IMG/VR virus record: IMGVR_UViG_3300030943_001853
Span: 1-31,539 of that record
Source of the DNA: a virus
Length of the DNA: 31,539 nt
Reading direction: 5' to 3' (one strand)
The first letter of the stretch is position 1. Every line of letters begins with the position of its first letter. Both the position numbers and the translations under genes were made by a program. Shown one piece after another: positions 16,615 through 24,429 of the stretch. Below the pieces are notes generated by a model. It was not told where the DNA came from and ran no database searches. It worked only from the letters and a program-made list of their open reading frames with translations.

Positions 16615-16660
16615 CAAAGTTGCAACCCTTTCAAACAAAAGTGCAAGCCTTCCAAATCTA
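16615..16660. promoter_or_regulatory. Divergent control region: paired repeats and -7 box
   Basis: The 176 bases between the protease (minus) and terminase (plus) starts hold two imperfect direct repeats of 22 bases, 16615-16636 and 16636-16657 (17 of 22 identical; shared core TGCAA-N-CCTT). On the minus strand TAGATTTG at 16660-16653 fits the Bacteroidota -7 element TAnnTTTG, but no good -33 TTG is at the right distance. The repeats may be an operator for a late activator (Mor/C type). Sites are proposals. Confidence 0.4.
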
Positions 16661-16714
16661 GTTTCGAACCCGGTTTCAGATCGTGACTTTTGCTGTTTTA
16701 ACGACACAAGTATC

Positions 16715-17221
16715 ATGGCAAAAGACCGCGAGCGCAAGACCGCACGTATACTGTTTGTAGAACAGAGAAAAACCGCTAAGGAAATCTCCCAGTTGCTTAA
16801 TGTGAGTGAGAAAACGCTTTCAGGCTGGATCAATGCTGATGATGAACTTTGGAAAAAGGAGCGTGATGCGCGCAATACGTCGCCAACGCAACGCATTTCG
16901 AATATCGAAAACATCATTTCTGGTTTGGCCGAGGAACGCATCCAGTTGAGCCGTGAGTTGGTCAAATCTGAAAAAGCCGGTGACCTTGTAAATGTTTCAG
17001 AGATACGAAAGAACATCTCGAAGCTGGATGATGCTGTAAGCAAGTGGAACAAAACCCTGCGCGACATCAACAAAGAGGCTAAAATTCCGCTGGCAACTTA
17101 TCTGGAGGTCATGCAAAGTATTTTCGAAGCCCTTCAGCACTACAATCCAAAGCTTTTCATGCAAACGCTCGATTTTCAGGAAAAGCACATCCATGACGCT
17201 TCCCTAAAACTCAGCATGTAA
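16715..17221 (+). CDS. Terminase small subunit-like (Mu gp27/DUF1804-like)
   Basis: A 168-residue DNA-binding protein. An N-terminal helix-turn-helix (RKTAKEISQLLNVSEKTLSG, about 8-35) is followed by long charged helices (about 50-120) and a C-terminal domain. Mu-like phages encode such a protein immediately before the large terminase. The start at 16715 is preferred to an earlier in-frame start, because upstream sequence is the shared control region. Stop and next start overlap (TAATG), indicating translational coupling. It likely recognises DNA for packaging. Confidence 0.78.
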   Translation: MAKDRERKTARILFVEQRKTAKEISQLLNVSEKTLSGWINADDELWKKERDARNTSPTQRISNIENIISGLAEERIQLSRELVKSEKAGDLVNVSEIRKNISKLDDAVSKWNKTLRDINKEAKIPLATYLEVMQSIFEALQHYNPKLFMQTLDFQEKHIHDASLKLSM

Positions 17222-18741
17222 TGCGGATAGCAGACAAACAGGCAAAGGAGCGGTATCTTGAGCGGCTGAAGGTCATCAAAGAAGGAACGGCAATAAACCC
17301 TTTTGAAACCCCGGAAGAAAAAAAAGCAATTATTGACCGGCTCAAAAAAGACCCGGCATTCCTGTGTGAGTTCATATTTCCACACTATGCCACCTCTAAG
17401 CCTTCATGGTTTCATATTCGACTTGCAAAGGCTGTACTTAAAAATAAAAAGATTCGTCGCCTGGTACGATGGGGGCGCGGACTTGCTAAATCAGTCTGGT
17501 GCGATACAATTATTCCGATTTGGTTATGGATTAATGGAGAATCAGTTTACGAAGTTATTGTGGCCAACAACCTCGACATGGCAGAAACGCTGCTTTCTGA
17601 TGTTCAGGCTGAATTCGAAAGCAACCAACGGATCATACACTATTTTGGAGATCAGGTTTTGCGTGGCAGTTGGGAACAAGGCGATTTCCAAACAAAAGAC
17701 GGCAGATTTATTGGCAAAGCCCTTGGGATGGGTCAAAGCCCGCGCGGTTTGCGTAAAGGGGCGATAAGGCCGAATTATATTGTTTGTGATGATCTTGAAG
17801 ATGAAGAAACCGCCGTCAACCCGAAACGCCAGGATAAAGTTATTAAATGGATCGAAGGTTCATTGTTAAAGACAATGGATGGCGACACCCGCCGCTACTT
17901 ACACCCAAACAATGACCCATGGCCTCGAAGTATTCAAAACCAACTTGAGAAAAAACACCCTAACTGGGACTTAGATTTAGTTGAAGCCTACAACGAAGAG
18001 ACTTTTGAGCCTGCATGGCCGGAAAAATACGATAACAATTATTACAAGGAACTGGAAACCGATGACGGTTCTATATCATGTCAGGCAGAGTATAACCACA
18101 AAAAACTTATAAAAGGCAAAATCTTTAAAGATGAAATGATCCAGTGGGGAAAAAGACCGCGTATGGATCACTTCAAACACATCGTAGGGTTTTGGGATGT
18201 CGCCTATTCTGGTGAAAATGACTACAACGCAGTTAAATGCTGGGGGCTAGACGGTTTTAATTTTTGGTGCTTCAAAGCATTTGTACGTCAGTGTCAAATG
18301 GAGGATGCCATAAGGTTCATGTACGAATATGAAAAACTGCTTCCCCAAAAGGTTGTTATGCACTGGAGGGTTGAAGAGCAATTTTGGAACAAGCCAGTAA
18401 TTGATGCTTTAAAATTGGTTGAAATGGAATATAAACGGCCTTTAAACATTGTGGTTTCTGAAAATCCAAAGAAAGCCGGGCAAAAATACAACCGCATTAT
18501 CAGGCTCCACCCATACTATCAAAATAGGCGCATTTATTACGATGAAGCTGAGTTCGCGAATAACGATATGAATGAAGGATTGTACCAACTTAAAGGGATT
18601 GAACCGGGCTACAGTACGCACGATGACAGTCCTGATGCTGACGAACAGGCCATTTCGTACCTGTCGCAATTCGTGGTTTACGAAGGCGAAAAACGCAACG
18701 AGGTAAAAGTTCACAAAAAACGCAGAAATAACAGGATGTAA
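17221..18741 (+). CDS. Terminase large subunit (Mu gp28-like)
   Basis: A 506-residue packaging ATPase-nuclease. Visible: a Walker A-like segment WGRGLAKS (84-91), Walker B IVCDDLED (187-194), and the first nuclease aspartate in VGFWDVAYSGENDYNAVK (Asp326). The segment DGDTRRYLHPNN (220-231) sits between the domains. It powers DNA translocation and cuts the concatemer or host-junction DNA. Coupled to the small subunit by a 1-base overlap. Confidence 0.92.
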   Translation: MRIADKQAKERYLERLKVIKEGTAINPFETPEEKKAIIDRLKKDPAFLCEFIFPHYATSKPSWFHIRLAKAVLKNKKIRRLVRWGRGLAKSVWCDTIIPIWLWINGESVYEVIVANNLDMAETLLSDVQAEFESNQRIIHYFGDQVLRGSWEQGDFQTKDGRFIGKALGMGQSPRGLRKGAIRPNYIVCDDLEDEETAVNPKRQDKVIKWIEGSLLKTMDGDTRRYLHPNNDPWPRSIQNQLEKKHPNWDLDLVEAYNEETFEPAWPEKYDNNYYKELETDDGSISCQAEYNHKKLIKGKIFKDEMIQWGKRPRMDHFKHIVGFWDVAYSGENDYNAVKCWGLDGFNFWCFKAFVRQCQMEDAIRFMYEYEKLLPQKVVMHWRVEEQFWNKPVIDALKLVEMEYKRPLNIVVSENPKKAGQKYNRIIRLHPYYQNRRIYYDEAEFANNDMNEGLYQLKGIEPGYSTHDDSPDADEQAISYLSQFVVYEGEKRNEVKVHKKRRNNRM

Positions 18742-18745
18742 CGTA

Positions 18746-18769
18746 GGGGCGACCCTTTGTGGTCGCCCT
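18746..18769. other. Short GC hairpin after terminase gene
   Basis: An 8-bp perfect stem GGGCGACC/GGTCGCCC (18747-18754 with 18761-18768) and loop CTTTGT, extended by a G-T pair. No T run follows on the plus strand, so it is not a typical terminator. It lies in the 45-base gap before the gp36-like gene. Confidence 0.6.
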
Positions 18770-18786
18770 CTAAAAATAACCATAAC

Positions 18787-19206
18787 ATGCCATTCATTAC
18801 AAAAACCGACCTGTCACAGGACATTTATACCGAAATCCTTTCGGGCATCACACGTGCCGATGATACGAAGATAGCAACCGCTTGCAGCGAAGCCCAGGAC
18901 GAAATTAACGGCTACGTGTGTACCCGTTATGACAGCACCGACCTGTTCAGCAAAACCGATGAAGCGCGAAACAATACAATACTGGCCATTGCCCGCACAA
19001 TAGCCATTTACAAGCTTCACAAAGCCTGTAATACCATGCCCGAACTGATCAGGCTGGAGTACGAGGATGTAGTAAAACTCCTGGATAAAATACAATCCGG
19101 AAAATTCATTTTAGAAGGCGCTAAACTGGTAGGGCAAACCGAAACCGAAATACCAACAACCCAGATCAGCCGGTCAGGAAACACAAAAAGAAACAATTAC
19201 ATGTAA
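18787..19206 (+). CDS. Mu gp36-like protein (DUF1320)
   Basis: A 139-residue DUF1320-type protein. It starts MPFITKTDLSQDIYTEILSG and contains CSEAQDEINGYVCTRYD and the helix ARTIAIYKLHK typical of the family. The family acts in head completion. I use 18787 (ATG) as start, since the earlier in-frame TTG lies inside the preceding hairpin. In Mu this gene is downstream of capsid; here it precedes the portal. Confidence 0.8.
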   Translation: MPFITKTDLSQDIYTEILSGITRADDTKIATACSEAQDEINGYVCTRYDSTDLFSKTDEARNNTILAIARTIAIYKLHKACNTMPELIRLEYEDVVKLLDKIQSGKFILEGAKLVGQTETEIPTTQISRSGNTKRNNYM

Positions 19207-19211
19207 CCATT

Positions 19212-20432
19212 ATGGCAACCAAAGCAGCAGAATACGCAATCAAAATAGCATCGTACGACCGCACGAACAAAGATATTTCGAAGTGGAAACAAGCCCTTAA
19301 ATCGGCTGAAGACCCCGACTATCCCGACCGCTCGAAACTCATGAACCTTTATCATGACATCATGCTCGACGGTCACCTGACGGCCATTACAGAAAAACGG
19401 ATACTCAACATTTTGAATACTCCGCTGATCTTTCAGGCTAAAGGAAAAGAAAACGAGCTGGTTGCCGACCTTATCGAAACTGAAGCATTTGAAAATTTGC
19501 TCCGGTACATTATCGAATCAAAGCTGTACGGTTATTCGTTGTGTTGGGTCGATATTACCCAACCTGGAGTGAGCACGCCAAAGGTAACCCTGATTGACCG
19601 CCGCCACGTGGAGCCAACCCGGCATAAGTACAAATACAAGGAAAGTGACTCGCTGAATGCCGGAATAGATTACACCCTTCCACCTTACCCGCCATACACC
19701 CTAATCGCTGGCCGTGAAGATGATTTGGGATTGTTGCTGAAGTGTGCGCCTTATGTGATTTACAAGCGTGGAGATGTTGGTGATTGGGCAACCTTCTGTG
19801 AAATATTCGGCATCCCGCTCCGGGTCGGAAAATTCCCGGCTCATGACAGCAACGCACGGAAAGAGTTAAATGAGGCAATGGACGAGACCGGGTCGGCCAA
19901 CTCAATCACCATGCCTGACACGTGCAGCATCGACTTTGTAGAAAATAAAACTTCACAAAGCGGCAAGGGGGTGCATGAAACTTTTGCAGACTGGTGCAAC
20001 AACGAAATGAGTAAAATCATTTTGGCAAATACTATGACTGTTGATGCCCAGGGAGGAAACTACAAAGGCGAGGTACACGCCGAAAGTGAAGAAGGTATTT
20101 TTGAGGCTGACCGGCGGTTTGTCATTCGAATATTAAATACCCAAGGGTATAATCTTCTTGAATTACACGGATACAATCCGGGGGAAGGGTCATTTAAGTA
20201 CGTTGATGAAGATTCAGTCCCAATGAAAGACCGTGTTGAGATTGACACAAAACTGAATGACGTTATAGAGATTGATCCGGAATATTTCTATGACCGTTAT
20301 AATGTGCCACGCCCTAAAACAGGAGCAAAAGCACGGGAGCCAAAGGCAGCGGCAACACCGCCAAATGCAATACAAAAGCTATCGGATTCAAACGATGGCT
20401 TTTTAAAACGCCTGGCTGATTTTTTCGCCTAA
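19212..20432 (+). CDS. Portal protein (Mu gp29-like, DUF935)
   Basis: A 406-residue DUF935 portal. Diagnostic segments include MNLYHDIMLDGHLTAITEKR, LLRYIIESKLYGYSLCWVDI, VGDWATFCEIFGIPLRVGKF and the region around ANTMTVDAQGGNYKGEVHAE. It forms the DNA-entry dodecamer of the capsid. The C-terminus is a linker ending RLADFFA. The codons for its last D-F-F contain a -1 slippery heptamer followed by a hairpin, giving a predicted 838-residue fusion with the next gene. Confidence 0.9.
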   Translation: MATKAAEYAIKIASYDRTNKDISKWKQALKSAEDPDYPDRSKLMNLYHDIMLDGHLTAITEKRILNILNTPLIFQAKGKENELVADLIETEAFENLLRYIIESKLYGYSLCWVDITQPGVSTPKVTLIDRRHVEPTRHKYKYKESDSLNAGIDYTLPPYPPYTLIAGREDDLGLLLKCAPYVIYKRGDVGDWATFCEIFGIPLRVGKFPAHDSNARKELNEAMDETGSANSITMPDTCSIDFVENKTSQSGKGVHETFADWCNNEMSKIILANTMTVDAQGGNYKGEVHAESEEGIFEADRRFVIRILNTQGYNLLELHGYNPGEGSFKYVDEDSVPMKDRVEIDTKLNDVIEIDPEYFYDRYNVPRPKTGAKAREPKAAATPPNAIQKLSDSNDGFLKRLADFFA

Positions 20433-20454
20433 GCCCCGGTCGTGATCCCGGGGC
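20420..20454 (+). promoter_or_regulatory. Probable -1 frameshift signal, portal to gp30-like
   Basis: The heptamer T TTT TTC at 20420-20426 is in the right phase (codons GAT TTT TTC). It is followed by a 6-base spacer (GCCTAA, including the portal stop) and a perfect 7-bp stem GCCCCGG/CCGGGGC (20433-20439 with 20448-20454, 8-base loop). This is the standard geometry of programmed -1 frameshifting. The -1 frame is closed by TGA at 20417-20419 just before the heptamer and open from there through the next gene. No T tract follows the stem, arguing against a terminator. Confidence 0.65.
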
Positions 20455-21727
20455 GATCATAAATTTATATGATGGGCTGACTGATGATACAATTACATTA
20501 GCCGAAGGTGATTCTGATTTTATTGATTCGCTCATTGATCCGGTATTGAATGATATTTACAAAGGCGTTGCCACCACTATCCCATACGAACTATACCAGT
20601 TCACCGCTTACGGACTGTGGCAGTCATATAAAAAAGGGTACGGAAAAGAGCTATATGGCGCGGACTGGACGGTTAACGATACAGAGTTGATCAACCGTGT
20701 GCAAAACAACTTCTTTTCGTTCAGCGGGGCTAAATCGTTCGACGAAATGATGGCTTTGCGCGATGCGGTTTATCAGGACGGCAAGATTGTGCCGTTCAGC
20801 AAATTCAAAGAAAAGGCTTTCGGGATCAATAAAAAATACAACGGCCAATACCTCGAAGTTGAACGGCAGCAAGTGATGCGCGCCGGAACGATGGGAAGTC
20901 TGTGGGTTGATATTGAAGCCGATAAAGACCGGTACCCATATCTGAAGTATGTTACCCGCGAAGACAGCCGTGTGCGTGAAGCCCACCAGTCGTTGAACGG
21001 TTTGATTTACCCGGTCGATGATTCGTTTTGGAACTCATATTATCCACCAAATGGCTGGCGTTGCCGTTGCACCGTTCAAAAACTGAGCGAACGCGACTAT
21101 AACCACCAGAAACCAAAAGACCAACCCGACAGCGAACAGGCGCAAAAAATTGCAGGGAAAACCACGCCCAAAGAATTCCGCAATAATGTGGGTACTTCGG
21201 AGGTGTTTACCAAAGACGGTCACCCTTATTACAAAGCCAGTAAAGATGCCGCTGAAAAGCAACTATCGGCCACCAAGCACTACGGAATGCGCACTTCGGT
21301 TGAAGTGTATAACAATCCTTCGAAACTGGCCAGTTATCAGGGTAGCATTACCAACAGGCAGGATTACGAAAACTTGTGGAAAGAATGTCAGGGAGCGAAC
21401 GGAACGTTTACTCTGACCGACAAACGGCTAGATATTACGGCCAAATTCGACCAAGCACTTAAACAAAAGATGTTGGATAAAGACCGATACCAGTATTTTG
21501 ATGAAGCGGCCAATGTCTTCGGAAAACCTGATGAAGTGTGGGGCATTTTTAAGGGGGCAAAAACACACCTCGGAAAAGAGTTTTTCAATACTTACATCAA
21601 ATACTATGATGATAAGCCAATTGTAATGTTGGTAAACAAACAAGGTAGGGTTGATAGCTTCTATAAGCTGGAGTCAATAAAACAGGTTGAAGATTTCAGG
21701 GTGGGAGTATTAAAATACAAAAAATAA
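20420..21727 (+). CDS. Minor head protein, Mu gp30-like (MuF), probably frameshift-expressed
   Basis: The open frame encodes a MuF/gp30-type head morphogenesis protein. It has GAKSFDEMMALRDAVY, QQVMRAGTMGSLWVDI, EDSRVREAHQSLNGLIYPVD and YPPNGWRCRCTVQKLSERD, which are hallmarks of that family, then a C-terminal domain of about 170 residues ending with VEDFRVGVLKYKK. No ATG or GTG occurs in frame between the upstream stop (20417-20419) and the conserved region; the first usual alternative is TTG at 20546. Yet upstream codons read plausible protein (AIINLYDGLTDDTITLAEGD). A portal-gp30 fusion made by -1 frameshift explains this. A TTG start giving 393 residues remains possible. Confidence 0.85.
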   Translation, partial: FFRLSPGRDPGAIINLYDGLTDDTITLAEGDSDFIDSLIDPVLNDIYKGVATTIPYELYQFTAYGLWQSYKKGYGKELYGADWTVNDTELINRVQNNFFSFSGAKSFDEMMALRDAVYQDGKIVPFSKFKEKAFGINKKYNGQYLEVERQQVMRAGTMGSLWVDIEADKDRYPYLKYVTREDSRVREAHQSLNGLIYPVDDSFWNSYYPPNGWRCRCTVQKLSERDYNHQKPKDQPDSEQAQKIAGKTTPKEFRNNVGTSEVFTKDGHPYYKASKDAAEKQLSATKHYGMRTSVEVYNNPSKLASYQGSITNRQDYENLWKECQGANGTFTLTDKRLDITAKFDQALKQKMLDKDRYQYFDEAANVFGKPDEVWGIFKGAKTHLGKEFFNTYIKYYDDKPIVMLVNKQGRVDSFYKLESIKQVEDFRVGVLKYKK

Positions 21728-21786
21728 CCTTTTACGTCGCTCCCTGAGGTGTTCAGCCCCTCGCGGTTTCCAAGGTTATTTTTTTT
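21721..21786. terminator. Long structured terminator/attenuator
   Basis: An 11-bp perfect stem AAAATAACCTT/AAGGTTATTTT (21721-21731 with 21772-21782) ends in a T run on the plus strand. The 40-base loop contains further pairing (CTGA/TCAG, CGC/GCG). The gp30-like stop codon (21725-21727) lies in the left arm, so ribosomes finishing that gene would melt the structure. On the minus strand it also ends in a T-rich run. It separates gp30-like from gpG-like genes. Confidence 0.65.
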
Positions 21787-21823
21787 GATGTAACAAAGTT
21801 AAGAACTTTTAAATCAAATACAA

Positions 21824-22279
21824 ATGGCTCGCGACCTGAAATTTTTAGCCGATGATATGCGCCGTAATGCGACTGAAGTTGATAAGCTGATGCGCGATGC
21901 TCCCCGAATTATTGCCGGTGCTGCCGTCAAAATGAAAGATGCCAACTTTTCAGCCCAGGGCTTTATTGAAAATGGCAAAGTGGTTAGTAAATGGCCGGCA
22001 CGTAAAAAAGAAACAACCCGGACTGAAGGCAAACGGATTTTACATGGCATTGGCACTATGCAGGACAGCGTGAAATCGAGAATTGCGGGTAAACGCATCA
22101 GCTTAGGGGTCGATTTAGCCAAAGTGCCTTATGCCCAAATACACAACAAAGGTGGAAAAGCAGGGCGTGGGCTTAAGACCGAAATACCCGAACGCAAATA
22201 CCTTGGTTATACCATCGACATCGAAAAGATAACCGAACGCGAGTTGGCCTACCGCCTCAATAAAATTTTCAACTCATAA
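21824..22279 (+). CDS. Phage virion morphogenesis protein (Mu gpG-like)
   Basis: A 151-residue member of the gpG/tail-completion family (virion morphogenesis). It has an N-terminal helix (RDLKFLADDMRRNATEVDKL), the segment FIENGKVVSKWPARKKETTR, and the conserved core VPYAQIHNKGGKAGRG, followed by PERKYLGYT. This protein joins head and tail in Mu-like phages. It follows the terminator/attenuator at 21721-21786. Confidence 0.85.
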   Translation: MARDLKFLADDMRRNATEVDKLMRDAPRIIAGAAVKMKDANFSAQGFIENGKVVSKWPARKKETTRTEGKRILHGIGTMQDSVKSRIAGKRISLGVDLAKVPYAQIHNKGGKAGRGLKTEIPERKYLGYTIDIEKITERELAYRLNKIFNS

Positions 22280-22288
22280 CTTATAATC

Positions 22289-22828
22289 ATGTTCACCATT
22301 TACCAACAGATAGCCAACCGGCTAAGAGATAAATTAAGCGATCTTCATGCCATCGACTTCGATAACGGACAGTTGGCCGATCCGGAGAAAGCCTACCCTT
22401 TAGACTATCCTGCCGTACTGATCGATTTGGAGCAAATTGACTGGAAAGACGAGGCTCTGAAAATACAAAGCGGCAAAGCGACCATCAGCATTACCATTGC
22501 TGTGTTGCCAGTAAACCAAGGCCGTCAGGATTCGCCAACGCTGGGTAAATATGTCCAACAGATGGCAATAATTAATCAGGTTTATACAGCACTGAAGGGT
22601 TATGCCGGAGGTGATCCGCTTCCTGATCCTGAGCTAGTCGAAGGGGAACCAGTTGAAACCGGGGTGAGTTTTGCACCACTAACGCGCATCCGAACCCAGA
22701 GGCAAAAGCGGTACGATCAGCTTCAGGTATTTACACATACCTTTACAACAAGTTTTAAAGATAGTACCGCCCAGCCTGTTTATACCAAGCCACACACGAG
22801 TATTAAACCATCAATAGAATTAGAATAA
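22289..22828 (+). CDS. Tail-completion-like protein (Mu gp37 position)
   Basis: A 179-residue protein, last in the plus operon, 9 bases after the gpG-like gene. Segments such as YPLDYPAVLIDLEQIDW and ATISITIAVLPVNQG, and the C-terminal QLQVFTHTFTTSFKD, suggest a beta-rich gp37/gp17-type terminator at the head-tail interface. Family assignment is tentative. Its 3' end overlaps the convergent minus-strand gene by 9 bases. Confidence 0.65.
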   Translation: MFTIYQQIANRLRDKLSDLHAIDFDNGQLADPEKAYPLDYPAVLIDLEQIDWKDEALKIQSGKATISITIAVLPVNQGRQDSPTLGKYVQQMAIINQVYTALKGYAGGDPLPDPELVEGEPVETGVSFAPLTRIRTQRQKRYDQLQVFTHTFTTSFKDSTAQPVYTKPHTSIKPSIELE

Positions 22829-23044
22829 TGTGGGTTCCATTGCCCTTTGATGTCGCATTTTGGTTAATTCGGCCTTTGCGTTAAAGCCCAGGTATTCATT
22901 AAAAGTGCGGAAGCTGATTTTGTAGGTAGGGAATATAATGGTTTCGTAAACGTGTTTCTGGGTCACACCTTTCTCTTTGTGTTCGAGAGTAATTTTTTGA
23001 ATGTCAACCATGCGCTGAAGTATGTTGTTGCGGTTATAACTCAT
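22820..23044 (-). CDS. Small stand-alone conserved protein
   Basis: A 74-residue basic protein starting MSYNRNNILQRMVDIQKITL and containing GVTQKHVYETIIFPTYKISF. Similar small proteins are common in Bacteroidota phages and mobile elements, without assigned function. The start at 23044 is preferred to 23068 because the promoter -7 box (23066-23073) overlaps the upstream ATG. It has its own promoter and lies beyond a strong terminator, so it is monocistronic and might be expressed in the lysogen. A DNA-binding role is possible but unproven. Confidence 0.75.
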   Translation of the reverse strand: MSYNRNNILQRMVDIQKITLEHKEKGVTQKHVYETIIFPTYKISFRTFNEYLGFNAKAELTKMRHQRAMEPTLF

Positions 23045-23065
23045 TTGTTGACTTTTGGCTTTTGA

Positions 23066-23096
23066 CAAAGATAACAGCCACGTGCATATATGTCAA
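23066..23096 (-). promoter_or_regulatory. Bacteroidota-type promoter (TTG-N20-TATCTTTG)
   Basis: On the minus strand TTG (23096-23094), a 20-base spacer and TATCTTTG (23073-23066) match the Bacteroides sigma-ABfr consensus (TTG, 19-21 bases, TAnnTTTG) exactly. Transcription would start near 23059, about 15 bases before ATG 23044. Confidence 0.75.
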
Positions 23097-23098
23097 GC

Positions 23099-23137
23099 AA
23101 AAAAATAAGGGTTACCCATTGGGCAGCCCTTATTTTT
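23099..23137 (-). terminator. Strong intrinsic terminator of early operon
   Basis: An 11-bp perfect stem AAAAATAAGGG/CCCTTATTTTT (23101-23111 with 23127-23137) with inner CCC/GGG pairing. It is followed by T residues on the minus strand. It lies 20 bases after the stop of the membrane-anchored protein gene (23158) and insulates the promoter at 23066-23096. Confidence 0.88.
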
Positions 23138-23157
23138 GAGTAAGTCAATTATTAGAT

Positions 23158-23808
23158 TTACTTCGAGTTCAAAATCATAAGTGCATTGGCTAATTCATAT
23201 GTTTCTTTAAATCCTTGCTTTTCTGGTTTAGATAAACTGAAATCTACATTACCCGAATCACCTTCTAACCTAACCTTTATCTCTTTATCAGCATTCATAC
23301 CTATTAAATCAAAATTTGTAATTTCCCTTTTATAGGTCACATTTTCCAACACATAACCATCTCCAACCTTCCTTACGTTGTTTTTATCACTGATTGAAAC
23401 CACTTGCGAAGGCATTTTATTATCATTAATTAAGGTAAAAAAATGTGTGTGGTTTAGCCAATCAGAGCCAATATAAAAACTTGTCACATACTTACCTCCA
23501 TCACTATTGCAATAACAAGTAAGAATGCCTTTCTTATTCATTTTTACAATATTGTCGTTTGAGAAATTCTTATGTGTATAAAATCCAATCTTATTGAACT
23601 CATCGTATTGATAGTTAAAATGTGATTTTAAACTATCAACTCTACGAGTAGCATCTTTTTTTAGTTCATTGGCCATGTTATACTCAGGATTCACAGCAGT
23701 CTGGATACTGGTTGTAGAACTTTGTTTATCATCCATTAATGAACCAACTATTCCGAGTACAATAACAACTCCTAAAACTATTCCAACTATTTTAAAATAC
23801 TTTTTCAT
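23158..23808 (-). CDS. Membrane-anchored protein of unknown function (possible moron)
   Basis: A 216-residue protein with one N-terminal transmembrane helix (FKIVGIVLGVVIVLGIVGSL, about 5-24), a polar linker and a C-terminal domain of about 170 residues (DEFNKIGFYTHKNFSND, then GKYVTSFYIGSDWLNHTHFF) with beta-rich character. Cys-containing ILTCYCNSDG is notable. Similar domain plans occur in host membrane proteins. Its DNA looks more AT-rich than flanking genes and it lies between 63- and 20-base gaps just before a terminator, as morons do. A prophage-expressed surface or exclusion role is possible. Confidence 0.65.
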   Translation of the reverse strand: MKKYFKIVGIVLGVVIVLGIVGSLMDDKQSSTTSIQTAVNPEYNMANELKKDATRRVDSLKSHFNYQYDEFNKIGFYTHKNFSNDNIVKMNKKGILTCYCNSDGGKYVTSFYIGSDWLNHTHFFTLINDNKMPSQVVSISDKNNVRKVGDGYVLENVTYKREITNFDLIGMNADKEIKVRLEGDSGNVDFSLSKPEKQGFKETYELANALMILNSK

Positions 23809-23871
23809 TTTGATTGATTTTTGATTTTGAATAACAAGTGTTAAATATAAAAATAATTAATTATCGCCAGA

Positions 23872-24429
23872 CTATTTAATTTTCTCCATTTTATCCAACA
23901 GCTTCTTGGCGTACTTCTTTGTGAAATTACCGCCTTTGTCGTTTATTGCCTCTGTCTGGCTTATTTCGGCTGCCGTGTTGCATCTTTCTTCAAAATAAGC
24001 AGCGAACCAGGTCATTACCTTCGGAACATCGAGCGATTCATAGAATATGCCAAAATCGCCGTTGATAGCCGAGTTAAAAACAAAATTGATGTCGGCAACC
24101 GTAAGTACTGCATACTTTGAAACAACGCGCTCCGCAATTGCATCAATTTTAGCCTCGTTTAATGGGCGAACTAAATTTACCAATTTCGACATCTGGATTA
24201 AATGCTCTTTAATCAAGGCTTCGACCTTTTCGTGGCCGTATGCTGTCTTTAGTTTGCCAAGTGTCGGGTAATCACCAGCCACCTTCAGCACATCGGTAAC
24301 CGAACGTACTGCTTGCAATTCTTTATTCAGCACATTAGGCAAGCAGGTCGCGAGCGATCTGAGCGCGATAGTCGGCACTGATGCCCCCTGAGTTGACGGA
24401 ACTACGTTTGATTGATGTTGTGATTTCAT
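23872..24429 (-). CDS. DUF6633-like protein, possibly replication-related
   Basis: A 185-residue helical protein. The C-terminal half contains LTVADINFVFNSAINGDFGI, YESLDVPKVMTWFAAYFEER, a pattern I associate with DUF6633-type proteins of Bacteroidota elements. The first ~31 codons overlap the preceding gene in another frame by 95 bases, unusually long. I keep the upstream start because LATCLPNVLNKELQAVRS looks like real family sequence. Function unknown. Confidence 0.65.
   Translation of the reverse strand: MKSQHQSNVVPSTQGASVPTIALRSLATCLPNVLNKELQAVRSVTDVLKVAGDYPTLGKLKTAYGHEKVEALIKEHLIQMSKLVNLVRPLNEAKIDAIAERVVSKYAVLTVADINFVFNSAINGDFGIFYESLDVPKVMTWFAAYFEERCNTAAEISQTEAINDKGGNFTKKYAKKLLDKMEKIK

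Noticed and set aside
16582-17073. A 163-codon minus-strand frame over the small terminase
   Set aside because: It is antisense to a well-supported HTH protein, and its translation has no recognisable features.
20546-20548. TTG as the sole start of the gp30-like gene
   Set aside because: Not excluded, but the frame is open and protein-like for 42 codons upstream, directly to a slippery heptamer with a hairpin, which explains expression better.
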